64,000 nucleotides of DNA from Paenibacillus protaetiae (GCF_004135365.1 NZ_CP035492.1:3220001-3284000); one strand, 5' to 3'; positions 20,821 through 29,977 are shown, counted from the stretch's first letter. Program-made: numbers and translations. Notes: generated by a model from the letters alone, not told the origin.

Positions 20821-21987
20821 ATGAAAAATAATCAGTCACCGGTTATTTATTTGGATCATGCAGCAACATCGTGGCCAAAGCCTTCATCGGTCATCGAAGC
20901 GGTTCAGCATGCGATGCTGCATGAAGCCGCAAACCCCGGCAGAGGCAGCCACCGGATGGCCGTTCAAGCGAGCAGAGTGATCTTTCAGGCAAGGAAAGAG
21001 TTAAGCAAGCTGTTCCATGTGCATAACCCCAATGATATTGTTTTTGCAGCGAATACAACAGCCGCTTTAAATTTGGCTATTAAAGGCTTTATTCGCGAAG
21101 GGGATCATGTCATTGCAACAGCTGTTGAACATAATGCCGTCCGAAGGCCGCTGGAGTATGCGAAGCGGGTTATGAACGTCCAGGTCACGTATGTAGAAGC
21201 CGATGAAGAGGGCACAGTAACAGCTGAACAGGTGCTTGCCGCGCTGCAGCCCAATACGAAGCTGGTTATTGTTAACCACAGTTCCAATCTGCTTGGCACC
21301 ATTCAGCCGGTTGAACAAATCGCTGAATCGCTTAAGGGGAAGGGGATTAAGCTGCTTGTAGACGCCGCCCAAAGCGCCGGACTGCTGCCAATAGACGTAC
21401 AGGCGATGGGAATTGATATGCTCGCTTTTCCGGGCCATAAAGGGCTGTTAGGGCCGCAAGGAACCGGCGGGTTGTATATTCACCCCGATATTGATTTGGA
21501 GCCTCATATGCACGGCGGCACGGGCAGCCAGTCCGAAGCGCCGGAACAGCCGGCAGTCCGTCCAGACCGTTATGAAGCAGGCACATTAAATACGCCGGGG
21601 ATTGCCGGTTTAGGCGCTGGTGTCCGTTATGTGCTTCAGGAAGGTACGGCAGCGATATACGAGAAGGAATGGCGATTGTCCCAGCGCATAATGGAAGGAC
21701 TGCTTCAACTCAATCGGATACGAATATTAGGTCCGCGGCTCGGGTCTCCGAGAACCGGCATCGTCTCATTTGTGGCTGAAGGGATTGATCCGTCCGAAAT
21801 GTCTTTTATTTTAGATCAGCATTACGGGATTGCGGTAAGAGCCGGATTCCATTGCACGCCGCTGGCTCATGAAAGTGCAGGGACTACGGGAACCGGCGCT
21901 GTTCGGGCAAGCGTGGGCTGTTTTACAACCGAAGAAGAATGCGACCGCCTCATTGAAGCGGTAAAAGAAATTAGCGCTCATTACTAA
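20821..21987 (+). CDS. Aminotransferase class V, cysteine desulfurase-type protein
   Basis: PLP enzyme of 388 residues. It starts IYLDHAATSWPKP and shows ANTTAALN, the NHSSNLLGTIQP and DAAQSAG motifs and the PLP-lysine motif PGHKGLLGPQGTGGLY near residue 205. The segment RAGFHCTPLAHE near 340 carries the candidate persulfide cysteine. The sequence fits the cysteine desulfurase related subgroup in spore formers rather than the SufS/IscS housekeeping genes; no sufU or iscU is next to it. The substrate is therefore inferred. Confidence 0.82.
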   Translation: MKNNQSPVIYLDHAATSWPKPSSVIEAVQHAMLHEAANPGRGSHRMAVQASRVIFQARKELSKLFHVHNPNDIVFAANTTAALNLAIKGFIREGDHVIATAVEHNAVRRPLEYAKRVMNVQVTYVEADEEGTVTAEQVLAALQPNTKLVIVNHSSNLLGTIQPVEQIAESLKGKGIKLLVDAAQSAGLLPIDVQAMGIDMLAFPGHKGLLGPQGTGGLYIHPDIDLEPHMHGGTGSQSEAPEQPAVRPDRYEAGTLNTPGIAGLGAGVRYVLQEGTAAIYEKEWRLSQRIMEGLLQLNRIRILGPRLGSPRTGIVSFVAEGIDPSEMSFILDQHYGIAVRAGFHCTPLAHESAGTTGTGAVRASVGCFTTEEECDRLIEAVKEISAHY

Positions 21988-22041
21988 ACAACAAGATCAG
22001 TGCACAAGTTAATCATCAAGAACCGGGAGCGATAAAAGTTC

Positions 22042-22524
22042 ATGGAAGAGTGGAGTTCGAACCCTACAGTAGGGGCTGCAGTTGTCATTGTTATTGGCGT
22101 TATTATTATGGTTTTATGGGTATCGGCACTGGGACGCAAACTGAAGCGACTAAGAAAACAATATGTAGAAGTGATGGGCAGCTTTGGCGTTTCGAACATG
22201 GAGGAAGTCATTACAGGTCTGAAACAAACAATCGCTTCGCAGCAGCAGGTGATGGACCGCCAGCAGCAGGAGCTGCAAGCGCTGAAGGCACAGCAAAATG
22301 AGATGAAGGGGAAAGTAAGCGTAACCCGCTATAATGCTTTTTCCGAGCAGGGCAATAACTTGAGCTTCTCGATTGCGGTGTTAAACGAGCAGAAGGACGG
22401 TTATGTATTAACGGGGATTTATAACCGCGATAATACATACGTATATGCCAAGCCAATCGAAAAAGGCGAGTCTGTCCATCCGCTGTCGCCGGAAGAACGA
22501 AACGCCATCGATCAAGCCAAATAG
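22042..22524 (+). CDS. DUF4446 family membrane protein
   Basis: Protein of 160 residues with one N-terminal membrane helix (about 10-30, TVGAAVVIVIGVIIMVLWVS), a glutamine-rich coiled coil (about 65-95, TIASQQQVMDRQQQELQALK) and a C-terminal DUF4446 region with RYNAFSEQGNNLSFSIAVLN and DGYVLTGIYNRDNTYVYAKP. Its molecular role is unknown. It is found near parB in several Bacillales. It converges on yyaC with only 32 bp between them. Confidence 0.85.
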   Translation: MEEWSSNPTVGAAVVIVIGVIIMVLWVSALGRKLKRLRKQYVEVMGSFGVSNMEEVITGLKQTIASQQQVMDRQQQELQALKAQQNEMKGKVSVTRYNAFSEQGNNLSFSIAVLNEQKDGYVLTGIYNRDNTYVYAKPIEKGESVHPLSPEERNAIDQAK

Positions 22525-22556
22525 CTTTTTGGCAGCAGGGATTTTGAATCCGGCCG

Positions 22557-23168
22557 TTAGAAGTGGAGGTCTGCGGCGGCGGTTTGATTGCGGGAAACAG
22601 CGGATACAGCAGTTCTGTTCACAATGGAATTAAACAAGCTTGCGGAAATGAGCTCGGAAAGCTTCATAACCAGATGAAGCCTTGTGTTCTGCAAAACGAA
22701 ATATTCCATAAAACCGCCTACATTCACAATACCGGTAATATGAATGTCGCCGACCGGCGGCAAATCTTTATTAACGCCGGCGCCTGGGCGGACAGGACCG
22801 ACGCCAACTTGCACGCAGCCGACGCTTGCAACTTGTCCGAGGCAAGCATCAATGCCGATTATAAATGGCCGGTGATGCTTCCGGTTAATAAGGAGCAAGG
22901 TTTCCTCCAGGTTCATAGCATGGACCGGTTCTTCCAACGTCCCGTATACCGAGAACATCGGGCTTTGGTATTGCGAGAGAGAGGAACCGACAAGAGGGCC
23001 CAAGGAATCGCCGGTGGAACGGTCGGTGCCGACGCAAACAATGACAACGGGGCGGGTGCCGGCCATTTCATCCAACATCGCGGTTAAGCGGGCCATCAGC
23101 TGGTGGGAAGCATTTGATTCCGTATAAAATACTTTTAAGGGCGAATCTTTAAAAAACGATAGTTTCAT
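22557..23168 (-). CDS. yyaC: Spore protein YyaC (germination-protease-like fold)
   Basis: Protein of 203 residues on the opposite strand from its neighbours. It has the YyaC motif VVIVCVGTDRSTGDSLGPLVG near residue 42, a fold related to the GPR/hydrogenase-maturation proteases, and IIGIDACLG near 105. In B. subtilis yyaC lies next to spo0J and is made under sporulation control. Substrate unknown. A GGAGGGG ribosome binding site precedes the ATG at 23168. Confidence 0.88.
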   Translation of the reverse strand: MKLSFFKDSPLKVFYTESNASHQLMARLTAMLDEMAGTRPVVIVCVGTDRSTGDSLGPLVGSSLSQYQSPMFSVYGTLEEPVHAMNLEETLLLINRKHHRPFIIGIDACLGQVASVGCVQVGVGPVRPGAGVNKDLPPVGDIHITGIVNVGGFMEYFVLQNTRLHLVMKLSELISASLFNSIVNRTAVSAVSRNQTAAADLHF

Positions 23169-23411
23169 AGTTTCCCCTCCAATGAACCGATATGGTACTA
23201 GTATATGGAAGGATAGGCCATTTTATACGTAGAGACATGCTATAAAACCGGTGTCAGGAAAGGGCGGGACACAAGCAGCATCAGGCAGGGCTGGTATGGT
23301 GGCCGGGAGGCTGCTGCGCCTGCTTGTGCAGAGAAGCCTCTGCGCTGCCCATCCTTTAACAATCGTATAAGAATGTTCAACATGCATCATCCTGACAGGA
23401 GGGTTATACGG

Positions 23412-23654
23412 ATGCTGATTGCTTTTGATTCCACGCAGCAGGCGCTCCGGGCGGAGATGCTGCTGGAATATGTCGAGATTGAAATCGATATATGCCCGAC
23501 TCCCAAAGAAATAACCGCGGGCTGCGCTTTGTCGATTCAGTTCGCTGACGACGATTTGCAGGCGGTAGCCGAAGTGATAGCAAGCGAGCAAGTAGAGATC
23601 CGGGGGATCTTTAAAGCGGTGCAGCCGCATATGTATGAGGAAGTTTTGATTTAA
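23412..23654 (+). CDS. DUF3343 family protein
   Basis: Small 80-residue protein from the ATG at 23412 (MLIAFDSTQQALRAEMLLEY), chosen since AGGAGG lies 10 bases upstream; the TTG further upstream has none. The form (single alpha/beta domain, LIAFDSTQQALRAE start) fits DUF3343, which is often seen near cysteine desulfurase-like genes and selenium or sulfur metabolism. It is followed after 14 bp by mscS. Confidence 0.75.
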   Translation: MLIAFDSTQQALRAEMLLEYVEIEIDICPTPKEITAGCALSIQFADDDLQAVAEVIASEQVEIRGIFKAVQPHMYEEVLI

Positions 23655-23668
23655 AGAGGTGTTACGAA

Positions 23669-24586
23669 GTGATCGAATTGGCGGAAGATGTGCAGGATGT
23701 TCAAACGATCGAAGAAAGCGTAAACTGGTTTCAAGGAATCGTCGAATCGATGACCGACTCCGATACATGGACAAGAATTGGCGAATCCGCATTTCGTATT
23801 GTTGTAATTATTGCGATTGGGCTATTGATGATGTGGGTAGTCCATAAAACGATCGACCGGATTATTTTACAAAAGGAAATGCTGCGGCTTCAAAACCATA
23901 GCCGGAGAATGAACACGGTAGGCAAGCTGCTCAAAAATATTGTAACTTATGTCGTGTACTTTATTGGCGGGCTGCTTATTTTATCCGAGTTCGGCATTCA
24001 TCTGGCTCCGCTGCTGGCTGGCGCCGGCGTCATCGGGCTGGCCATTGGCTTTGGCGCGCAAAGCTTAGTGAAGGACGTTATTACCGGATTTTTTATTATA
24101 TTGGAAGATCAGTTTGCGGTAGGCGATGTCATTCAAACCGGCAGCTACCGGGGGACGGTCGAAGTAATCGGCTTAAGGGCAACCCGGATATTGAGCTGGA
24201 CCGGTGAAGTGTATATCATTCCGAACGGGATGATTAATGAAGTAACGAATTTCTCGCTGCGTAATGCAGTAGCGGTAATCGATATTGCCATTGCCTACGA
24301 ATCCGACGTGGAGCGGGCAACAGAAGTTATTAGCGGGCATTTGGCGCAGTTTCAGGACGAGAATCTGGTGAAGACGCCGGAAGTGCTCGGGGTACAGTCG
24401 ATTGGCGCCTCTGAAGTGACGCTCCGCGTGACGGCGGAGTGCCTGCCGAATACAACGGCTGCCATAAGCCGTAAACTGAACGGCGAGCTGAAAAAGGCGC
24501 TGGATGAGAACGGCATCGAATTCCCGTATACGCGTATGATGACCTATCAGCGCAATGAGAAGGGCGGAGCGAAAAATGGAGCGTAA
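23669..24586 (+). CDS. Small-conductance mechanosensitive channel (MscS family)
   Basis: Protein of 305 residues from a GTG after AAAGAGGTG. There is an N-terminal extension, then three membrane segments: about 35-57, about 80-105 and the pore helix APLLAGAGVIGLAIGFGAQSLVKDVITGFF around 115-145, with the glycine/alanine pattern of MscS TM3. A soluble beta domain follows with FAVGDVIQTG and RIPNG-like IIPNGMINEVTNFS. It releases solutes under hypo-osmotic shock. It overlaps the next gene by 11 bp. Confidence 0.92.
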   Translation: MIELAEDVQDVQTIEESVNWFQGIVESMTDSDTWTRIGESAFRIVVIIAIGLLMMWVVHKTIDRIILQKEMLRLQNHSRRMNTVGKLLKNIVTYVVYFIGGLLILSEFGIHLAPLLAGAGVIGLAIGFGAQSLVKDVITGFFIILEDQFAVGDVIQTGSYRGTVEVIGLRATRILSWTGEVYIIPNGMINEVTNFSLRNAVAVIDIAIAYESDVERATEVISGHLAQFQDENLVKTPEVLGVQSIGASEVTLRVTAECLPNTTAAISRKLNGELKKALDENGIEFPYTRMMTYQRNEKGGAKNGA

Positions 24587-24815
24587 GCAGTTCGAATTAG
24601 GCGATATCGTTCAAATGAAAAAGCCGCATCCTTGCGGCACGAACGAGATGGAGATTATCCGCATGGGAATGGACATCCGCATCAAATGCGTAGGCTGCAA
24701 GCATAGCGTGCTTGTTCCGCGGGTGAAGTTCGAAAAAAGCATGAAAAAGGTGCTGCGCTCCGCAGCAGATGCAGGCCAGCAATCCGGCAGAACGGATAAC
24801 GGATCAGCGGAGTAA
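24576..24815 (+). CDS. DUF951 family protein (YyzM-like)
   Basis: Protein of 79 residues from the ATG at 24576 (MERKQFELGDIVQMKKPHPCG). It holds the DUF951 pattern with KKPHPCGTNEMEIIRMGMDI and CVGCKHSVLVPRVKFEK, a probable zinc-ribbon-like pair. The B. subtilis homologue YyzM sits close to yyaF and rpsF. Here the GTPase gene yyaF/ychF usually found next to it is absent from the locus. The C-terminal 15 residues are polar and probably disordered. Confidence 0.85.
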   Translation: MERKQFELGDIVQMKKPHPCGTNEMEIIRMGMDIRIKCVGCKHSVLVPRVKFEKSMKKVLRSAADAGQQSGRTDNGSAE

Positions 24816-24927
24816 ACCGGGTATTATTCCGCTGGTTTAGCCAGCCCAGCATAAAGGCATCAAAAACAAAGTGGGATATGGAATTATTTTACATAATTTT
24901 AAATGCAAAAAAAATTGGTTTTGGGAC

Positions 24928-24956
24928 TTGCGCAAGGCTGATTCGTATGCTAAGAT
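24928..24956 (+). promoter_or_regulatory. Sigma-A promoter of the tRNA-Ser gene
   Basis: TTGCGC at 24928-24933, a 17-base spacer and TAAGAT at 24951-24956, 20 bp before the tRNA. Confidence 0.55.
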
Positions 24957-24976
24957 AATTTTTGTCTTGAAAATAC

Positions 24977-25067
24977 GGAGAGGTACCCAAGAGGCCCAAG
25001 GGGGCTGACTCGAAATCAGCTAGGCGTGTCAAAGCGTGCGTGGGTTCGAATCCCACCCTCTCCGCCA
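24977..25067 (+). tRNA. tRNA-Ser (anticodon CGA)
   Basis: A 91-nt class II tRNA with encoded CCA. The acceptor stem GGAGAGG pairs with CCTCTCC, the anticodon stem GCTGA/TCAGC encloses loop CTCGAAA (anticodon CGA, reads UCG), a long variable arm follows, and the T arm is GTGGGTTCGAATCCCAC. The long variable arm is diagnostic of serine. Confidence 0.96.
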
Positions 25068-25081
25068 TACATAACCGATTA

Positions 25082-25116
25082 GCCTTCTGCAGCAGCAAGC
25101 TGCAGGGGGCTTTTTT
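25082..25116 (+). terminator. Terminator after tRNA-Ser
   Basis: Stem GCCTTCTGCAGC/GCTGCAGGGGGC with loop AGCAA, followed by six T. Confidence 0.85.
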
Positions 25117-25208
25117 ATTATTTATCGCCGGAATGGACAGCCACATAAGCAGCTTAGCGATATGGACATACATTGTATGACCAAGCTATAAAGGAGCGAT
25201 GTGGTCTC

Positions 25209-25514
25209 ATGGCGCAAAAAAAGAGCAACATCAATATTTTTCTGATTTTCAGCCATAACAAAATTATTCATGTGGAGCAGCGTGCAGAAGGCGGGGCGCA
25301 AATTAACCGGAATGTAGGCGCTACAGCCACGCAAGGGGGGCAAAATGCGATTTTTGGACGCACGGCCAATAAATATTCGCAGTTTGCAAACGGCAACGGC
25401 AGAAGCGGCATTGCCGGCAAAAAAAACGATGAGCAGGGCGGCCAGGAATCTAAGAAGGTCAAGAAAACGATCATCAAGGGCGCAAGCAAACCTTGGATCA
25501 AACGAAAACGCTAA
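25209..25514 (+). CDS. Small basic hypothetical protein
   Basis: Protein of 101 residues from the ATG at 25209, preceded by AAGGAG. It begins MAQKKSNINIFLIFSHNK, with a central Gly/Asn/Gln-rich stretch (AEGGAQINRNVGATATQGGQ) and ends very basic (KKVKKTIIKGASKPWIKRKR). No family recognised. The composition suggests a disordered, nucleic-acid or spore-associated protein, but that is a guess. A terminator follows, so it is a single-gene unit. Confidence 0.65.
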   Translation: MAQKKSNINIFLIFSHNKIIHVEQRAEGGAQINRNVGATATQGGQNAIFGRTANKYSQFANGNGRSGIAGKKNDEQGGQESKKVKKTIIKGASKPWIKRKR

Positions 25515-25570
25515 TAACGGCTTTAAAAGGCATAAGCAGCAAAAGAGCGGCCCGCAGGAAGCAAGAATCA

Positions 25571-25598
25571 AAAGAGAGCCCCGGAGGGCTCTCTTTTT
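25571..25598 (+). terminator. Terminator after the small basic protein
   Basis: Stem AAAGAGAGCCC/GGGCTCTCTTT with T-run. The remaining 245 bp up to 25843 hold no gene or recognisable signal. Confidence 0.8.
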
Positions 25599-25843
25599 GA
25601 CGGTGATGAATGGGTTTGAGTCTGCTGTCATTACTGCTTAGCAAATCGTGAGTGCATTCTTTTAATCGAATGTGTGTTTACAGACGCTTGTCTTTAGCAC
25701 AACCCCTCGCTTCTTTGCGAATAGATGACTTCCTCCAGTGTTTCCTGATCCATGAGGTTCAATGGAACCACACCTCGCTTGTCACCGTCGTTTAGTATGA
25801 TGTCCCGGCATCGTAAAGGTTATACATAAGTCATGCAAAAAAA

Positions 25844-26026
25844 TTAATGGCCCAGCTTTCTCCACTTGCGTTCATGATTGGACGTATCCGGAAATTTCTC
25901 GCCTTTGCGCAGATGCACTTTTTTCGGATCCTGAATGCCCATATGAAACGAATTTACGCCATCCTCAATATACGTGCCGTCATTTGGCGCTTTGTCTCCC
26001 GGCGAAAAAAAGGTCCATTCACCCAT
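25844..26026 (-). CDS. YjzC family protein
   Basis: A 60-residue protein starting MGEWTFFSPGDKAPNDGTYI and containing MGIQDPKKVHLRKGEKFPDT, the YjzC-type sequence. GGAGGTGG lies 6 bases before the ATG at 26026; longer upstream frames are not supported. Function unknown; the family is common in Bacillales. It is divergent from rpsF. Confidence 0.8.
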   Translation of the reverse strand: MGEWTFFSPGDKAPNDGTYIEDGVNSFHMGIQDPKKVHLRKGEKFPDTSNHERKWRKLGH

Positions 26027-26160
26027 GATGTTCCACCTCCTGCATAATGGCCAAGCTTGAAGGAAAGACGCGCTGACGCGTCCGTCTGTATCGTTTGCAA
26101 GCGGTGAGGCGCTCATGAGAGGGGATTGCAGGAAAGGCTGGCAGCCGCGCCAAAGTTCAC

Positions 26161-26190
26161 TTGCCAAGGCCCATTACAATTTGATATAGT
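26161..26190 (+). promoter_or_regulatory. Probable sigma-A promoter of rpsF-ssb-rpsR
   Basis: TTGCCA at 26161-26166, an 18-base spacer and TATAGT at 26185-26190, about 80 bp before rpsF, leaving room for a leader. Confidence 0.5.
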
Positions 26191-26271
26191 AATCAAGTAT
26201 GCGAACGCGAGAATATATCTCGCTCCTTGCTCCCATATGGGGGCCGCTAGTCCAAGAGGAGGTGAAACAAT

Positions 26272-26556
26272 ATGCGCAAATATGAAGTGATGTACATTCT
26301 GCGTCCGGAACTTGAGCAAGAAGCTGTTCAAGCCATCGTTGAGAAGTTCAATGGCATCATCTCCAATGGCGGAGAGGTTACGAAGCAAGATCTGATCGGA
26401 AAACGCCGTCTTGCGTATGAGATCAACAAAATTCGTGACGGTTACTACGTTTTGGTTAACTTCAACGCAACGACTGAAGTTATCAACGAACTTGACCGCG
26501 TCATGAAGATTTCGGATGAAGTTATCCGTTCCTTGATCGTCAAAGACGTAGCTTAA
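26272..26556 (+). CDS. rpsF: 30S ribosomal protein S6
   Basis: 94 residues, full-length S6: MRKYEVMYILRPELEQEAVQ through IRSLIVKDVA. It pairs with S18, encoded two genes downstream, in the small-subunit platform. AGAGGAGGTG precedes the ATG. In B. subtilis the rpsF-ssbA-rpsR operon also responds to DNA damage; no such operator was identified here. Confidence 0.97.
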   Translation: MRKYEVMYILRPELEQEAVQAIVEKFNGIISNGGEVTKQDLIGKRRLAYEINKIRDGYYVLVNFNATTEVINELDRVMKISDEVIRSLIVKDVA

Positions 26557-26591
26557 TTCCTTCAGTATTGCACGATTGGGAGGTCTGAACG

Positions 26592-27128
26592 ATGTTGAAC
26601 CGCGTAATTTTGATTGGCAGATTGACGAGGGACCCCGAAATGCGGTACACCCCCGCAGGCGTTGCGGTAACGCAATTTACGCTTGCTGTGGACCGGCCAT
26701 TTACGAGCGGCGGCGGAGAACGCGAAGCGGATTTTATACCGGTCGTCACATGGCGGCAGTTGGCTGAGACCTGTGCCAACTACTTGCGCAAAGGGCGTTT
26801 GACGGCGGTTGAGGGGCGCATTCAAGTGCGCAACTACGAGAATAACGAAGGCAAACGCGTCTATGTCACGGAAGTGATTGCCGATAACGTACGATTCTTG
26901 GAATCCGGACGCGATAATGCAGCGCGTGAGGATAATGGCGGCGGCGGTTACGCCGGTGGCAGCGGAAACGGCGGATCTTTCGGCGGAGGCAACGCTCCTT
27001 CTTATGGAGGCGGCGGCAGCCAAGGAAGCCGGTCCGGTAATTACTCTCCAACACGTAACGACAACCGTGATCCGTTCTCGGATGATGGTCGACCGATCGA
27101 CATTTCCGAAGATGATTTGCCATTTTAA
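26592..27128 (+). CDS. ssb: Single-stranded DNA-binding protein
   Basis: 178 residues. The N-terminal OB fold (1-110) starts [20 protein letters not shown]; a Gly/Asn-rich linker (about 118-160) follows, and the acidic tip ends DISEDDLPF, the docking peptide for repair and replication proteins. It lies between rpsF and rpsR, the conserved SsbA arrangement, identifying it as the essential replication SSB. Confidence 0.97.
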   Translation: MLNRVILIGRLTRDPEMRYTPAGVAVTQFTLAVDRPFTSGGGEREADFIPVVTWRQLAETCANYLRKGRLTAVEGRIQVRNYENNEGKRVYVTEVIADNVRFLESGRDNAAREDNGGGGYAGGSGNGGSFGGGNAPSYGGGGSQGSRSGNYSPTRNDNRDPFSDDGRPIDISEDDLPF

Positions 27129-27147
27129 TTGAAAGGATGGGACAAGA

Positions 27148-27426
27148 ATGAGCTTCAAAGCGAGAGAAGAAGGCGGAGAACGTCCAGAACGCAAGTTCGG
27201 CCGTAAAGGCGGACGCAACAAACGCCGCAAAGTTTGCTACTTTACAGTAAACAAAATTACTCACATTGATTATAAAGATACGGATCTGCTCAAAAAGTTC
27301 ATCAGCGAGCGCGGTAAAATTTTGCCACGCCGTGTAACTGGAACGAGCGCGAAGTATCAACGTGCTCTGACGATTGCGATCAAACGCGCACGTCAAGTTG
27401 CATTGCTGCCATACACGACAGAATAG
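27148..27426 (+). CDS. rpsR: 30S ribosomal protein S18
   Basis: 92 residues, with the S18 core [20 protein letters not shown] and the basic end [19 protein letters not shown]. The N-terminal ~25 residues are an Arg/Gly-rich extension ([20 protein letters not shown]) longer than in B. subtilis. AAAGGATGG precedes the ATG. It is the last gene of the rpsF operon. Confidence 0.97.
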   Translation: MSFKAREEGGERPERKFGRKGGRNKRRKVCYFTVNKITHIDYKDTDLLKKFISERGKILPRRVTGTSAKYQRALTIAIKRARQVALLPYTTE

Positions 27427-27447
27427 TCGCTTTGGCGGTAACCCAGA

Positions 27448-27488
27448 AACATCCTTGTCATCCTTCGGGACGGCAGGGATGTTTTTTT
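27448..27488 (+). terminator. Terminator after rpsR
   Basis: AACATCC pairs with GGATGTT around an inner hairpin, followed by seven T. Confidence 0.75.
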
Positions 27489-27725
27489 ATTGCCGTTATG
27501 CGGCTTTCCGTTCCTGGATGGGCAACAATAAGAAGGATATTGGCTGTCCGGGGCGAAATGGTTGAGGATTGGAAGCGGAGGCCGGCGGGGCGGCTGGACG
27601 CCGGGAGCGGCAGCTTAGACAGGAAGAAGACGGAACTTTGCCGGCAGGCAGCCGTATTACGTTACATATGTCTAACGCTCTCCTGCAAGAAAAAAGGATT
27701 ATTTTTTCAGAAAGGATACTGGCCT

Positions 27726-28895
27726 ATGAATCATTTCCGCGCCGGCGCAGAACGGTTTAAAGCGTATTTTCTGAACAATAAAGCCGTTATTTTCCTGCTC
27801 GTGCTTCTGCTGCTCGGCATTAACATTTTTGTGCTCAACAAGATCAGTTTTATTTTTACGCCCGTCATGGTCATGCTCAAGACTATCCTTCTTCCAATCA
27901 TTTTGAGCGGTATCGGCTATTATTTGCTTAATCCGATCGTCAATTATTTGGAACGGAAAAAGATAAAGCGAGGTTATTCGATCCTTGCGTTATATTTGCT
28001 GATTGCGGCTATATTGGTGCTGCTAATCGTGGCGGTCGTTCCTTTTATTAGCGGTCAGGTGTCCGATTTTATCAGCAGTCTTCCCGACTATATCGTCCAA
28101 CTGCAAAATGTGATGGAATCGATCATCGGCACGGCGACTGCGTCGGAGCTGCTTAACAAGTTCCATCTGAATTCACCCGACATTACATCATCGCTCAGCC
28201 AGCATGTAACTAATTTTATTCAGAACGCCTGGTCGACGATCGGCAGTTTTGTTGGCGCGGTGACGGAAATTGTATTATCCGTTGTCATGGTCCCGCTGAT
28301 CCTGTTTTATTTGCTGAAGGACGGGAAACGGCTTCCCGATTATTTGAAAAAACTGCTGCCGACAAGGCTGCGCCCCCGTTCCGGCCAAGTGCTGAAGGAT
28401 ATGAACCACCAGATCAGCACCTATATCCGTGGGCAAATTATTGTCAGCTTCTGCATTGGCGTATTGCTCTATATCGGCTATGTCATTATCGGGCTGAAAT
28501 ATTCGCTTATACTCGCGGTAGTGGCGGCCTGCACGGCGGTTATCCCGTATTTGGGGCCGGCGATTGCCATTACGCCCGCGCTTGTTGTTGCGATTGTCAC
28601 ATCGCCTATTATGCTGCTCAAAATGCTGGTCATATGGACGATTGTACAGCTCATCGAAGGCAAGTTTATTTCCCCGCAAATTATGGGCAAAAGCTTGCAG
28701 GTGCATCCGATCACGATTTTGTTCGTGATTTTAACCTCGGGCCATCTGTTTGGCGTGGTAGGCGTAATATTGGCGGTTCCGGGCTATGCGGTGCTGAAGG
28801 TTATCGTCGTCAGCTTGTTCGACTGGTTCAAGATGCGCACCCGCCTGTACGATGAAGAGGATGGGGCAGACGGCCGTACATGGCCAGCAGAATAA
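27726..28895 (+). CDS. AI-2E family transporter (PerM-type membrane protein)
   Basis: 389 residues from the ATG at 27726 (MNHFRAGAERFKAYFLNNKA). The frame stays open upstream to 27432, but that part runs through the rpsR terminator and is not conserved-looking. There are about seven membrane segments, with the family motif PYLGPAIAITPALVVAI around 275 and LEGKFISPQIMGKSLQVHP-like segment near 320. The family includes putative autoinducer-2 exporters and Na+/H+ antiporters; which applies here is unknown. Confidence 0.88.
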   Translation: MNHFRAGAERFKAYFLNNKAVIFLLVLLLLGINIFVLNKISFIFTPVMVMLKTILLPIILSGIGYYLLNPIVNYLERKKIKRGYSILALYLLIAAILVLLIVAVVPFISGQVSDFISSLPDYIVQLQNVMESIIGTATASELLNKFHLNSPDITSSLSQHVTNFIQNAWSTIGSFVGAVTEIVLSVVMVPLILFYLLKDGKRLPDYLKKLLPTRLRPRSGQVLKDMNHQISTYIRGQIIVSFCIGVLLYIGYVIIGLKYSLILAVVAACTAVIPYLGPAIAITPALVVAIVTSPIMLLKMLVIWTIVQLIEGKFISPQIMGKSLQVHPITILFVILTSGHLFGVVGVILAVPGYAVLKVIVVSLFDWFKMRTRLYDEEDGADGRTWPAE

Positions 28896-28900
28896 AAATA

Positions 28901-28932
28901 CAGCCCTTGCTTCTGGAAAGAAGCAGGGGCTG
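28901..28932. terminator. Hairpin between the AI-2E transporter and DUF4870 genes
   Basis: Near-perfect 13-base stem CAGCCCTTGCTTC/GAAGCAGGGGCTG placed between convergent genes; a weak A-tract on the left and no T-tract on the right. Confidence 0.6.
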
Positions 28933-28942
28933 CTGAGGGCGT

Positions 28943-29284
28943 CTACAGCTTGCGGGCTTGCTGCTCCGCAAAATCACCTATAATCGGCAGCTTGTACGCC
29001 TTGCCTTGATAAGCGAGCGCCATAAGCGCGATCCAGAGCAGGATGGAGGCCGGGGCAATAACGAAGCCAATAATCGGAATCCAGCCGAATATAAAATTAA
29101 TGACCATTAACAGAACGGAAACGGCAATGGATTGGACGGCATGAAATTTGACGAACCGGCTTTGCTTTTCTATGAAGAGGAACACGAGGCCGGTTACGAA
29201 CCATAACAAATAACAAAGCAGAGCAGCTGCCTTTGGATCAAGCCCTGTTGAGGATGGTTCAGGATTAAGCGATGGCTGGACCAC
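28943..29284 (-). CDS. DUF4870 family membrane protein
   Basis: 113 residues with three to four short membrane segments: AALLCYLLWFVTGLVFLFIE near 20, SIAVSVLLMVINFIFGWIPI near 50 and IGFVIAPASILLWIALMALA near 75. The pattern KAAALLCYLLWFVTGL with a later FVKFHAVQS is diagnostic of DUF4870 (Tic20-like). Function unknown. The ATG is at 29284. Confidence 0.85.
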   Translation of the reverse strand: MVQPSLNPEPSSTGLDPKAAALLCYLLWFVTGLVFLFIEKQSRFVKFHAVQSIAVSVLLMVINFIFGWIPIIGFVIAPASILLWIALMALAYQGKAYKLPIIGDFAEQQARKL

Positions 29285-29542
29285 GCGAATCCCCCTTTCG
29301 GCTTTTATTTATTCTCATCCTATTCGGCCCTATATTTTCATATTCCTTCCATATTATGAGAGATAAACAGGTATGGCTTGAAATATTTTGATCATACGCG
29401 CAAACCGCCGATCGTTTACAATAGAGTCGTATTCGTTTAACTTTAATAGGTAAACTTCGAAGGATTGCAGGCCGTCCTTCCGGATGGAGGAACGCAGGCT
29501 GCAGCCAGCCTTCGGGCATTAGAATAACGGAGGATATACGAT

Positions 29543-29977
29543 ATGAACATTGCATTTTTTCTGCTCCCGAAGCAGGAGGTCGTCACGCTTACCTCGGATG
29601 CCACGCTAAGGCAGACGCTGGAGAAGATGGAGCATCACCGGTATACGGCTGTGCCGATCATTGATCCGGACGGCCATTATAAGGGCTCGGTAACGGAAGG
29701 CGATTTGTTATGGTATATGAAAAACCATCCGGAGCTTTCATTCGAGCAGACGAATAAGGTGAAGCTGTCGGAAGTGCCGCTGCGCTTGAACGTCCGTACG
29801 GTCAGCATTGACTCCAACATGGAGGATTTGATTTCGCTTGCGAAAGCGCAAAACTTCGTGCCGGTCGTCGATGACCGGAACCGTTTTATCGGGATTGTCA
29901 GACGGAGCGAAATCATTGATTATTGCGAGAAGCTTATTATTATGCAGGATCATACGGATCTTGAAGCAAGCATGTAA
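29543..29977 (+). CDS. CBS-domain protein (two CBS repeats)
   Basis: 144 residues. CBS repeat 1 is residues 10-60 (TLRQTLEKMEHHRYTAVPII, then GSVTEGDLLWYM) and repeat 2 is 80-133 (MEDLISLAKAQNFVPVVDDR, then FIGIVRRSEIIDYC). Such stand-alone pairs bind adenosine nucleotides; in Bacillales some bind cyclic di-AMP. The closeness to gdpP (1 kb downstream) makes c-di-AMP worth testing, but the sequence does not prove it. AACGGAGGA precedes the ATG. Confidence 0.85.
   Translation: MNIAFFLLPKQEVVTLTSDATLRQTLEKMEHHRYTAVPIIDPDGHYKGSVTEGDLLWYMKNHPELSFEQTNKVKLSEVPLRLNVRTVSIDSNMEDLISLAKAQNFVPVVDDRNRFIGIVRRSEIIDYCEKLIIMQDHTDLEASM

Noticed and set aside
23669-23847. Second frame at the start of mscS
   Set aside because: A short overlapping frame fully inside a certain gene, with no ribosome binding site of its own.
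27432-27725. N-terminal extension of the AI-2E transporter
   Set aside because: The extra 98 residues cross the rpsR terminator and look random; the ATG at 27726 begins at the first typical family residues.
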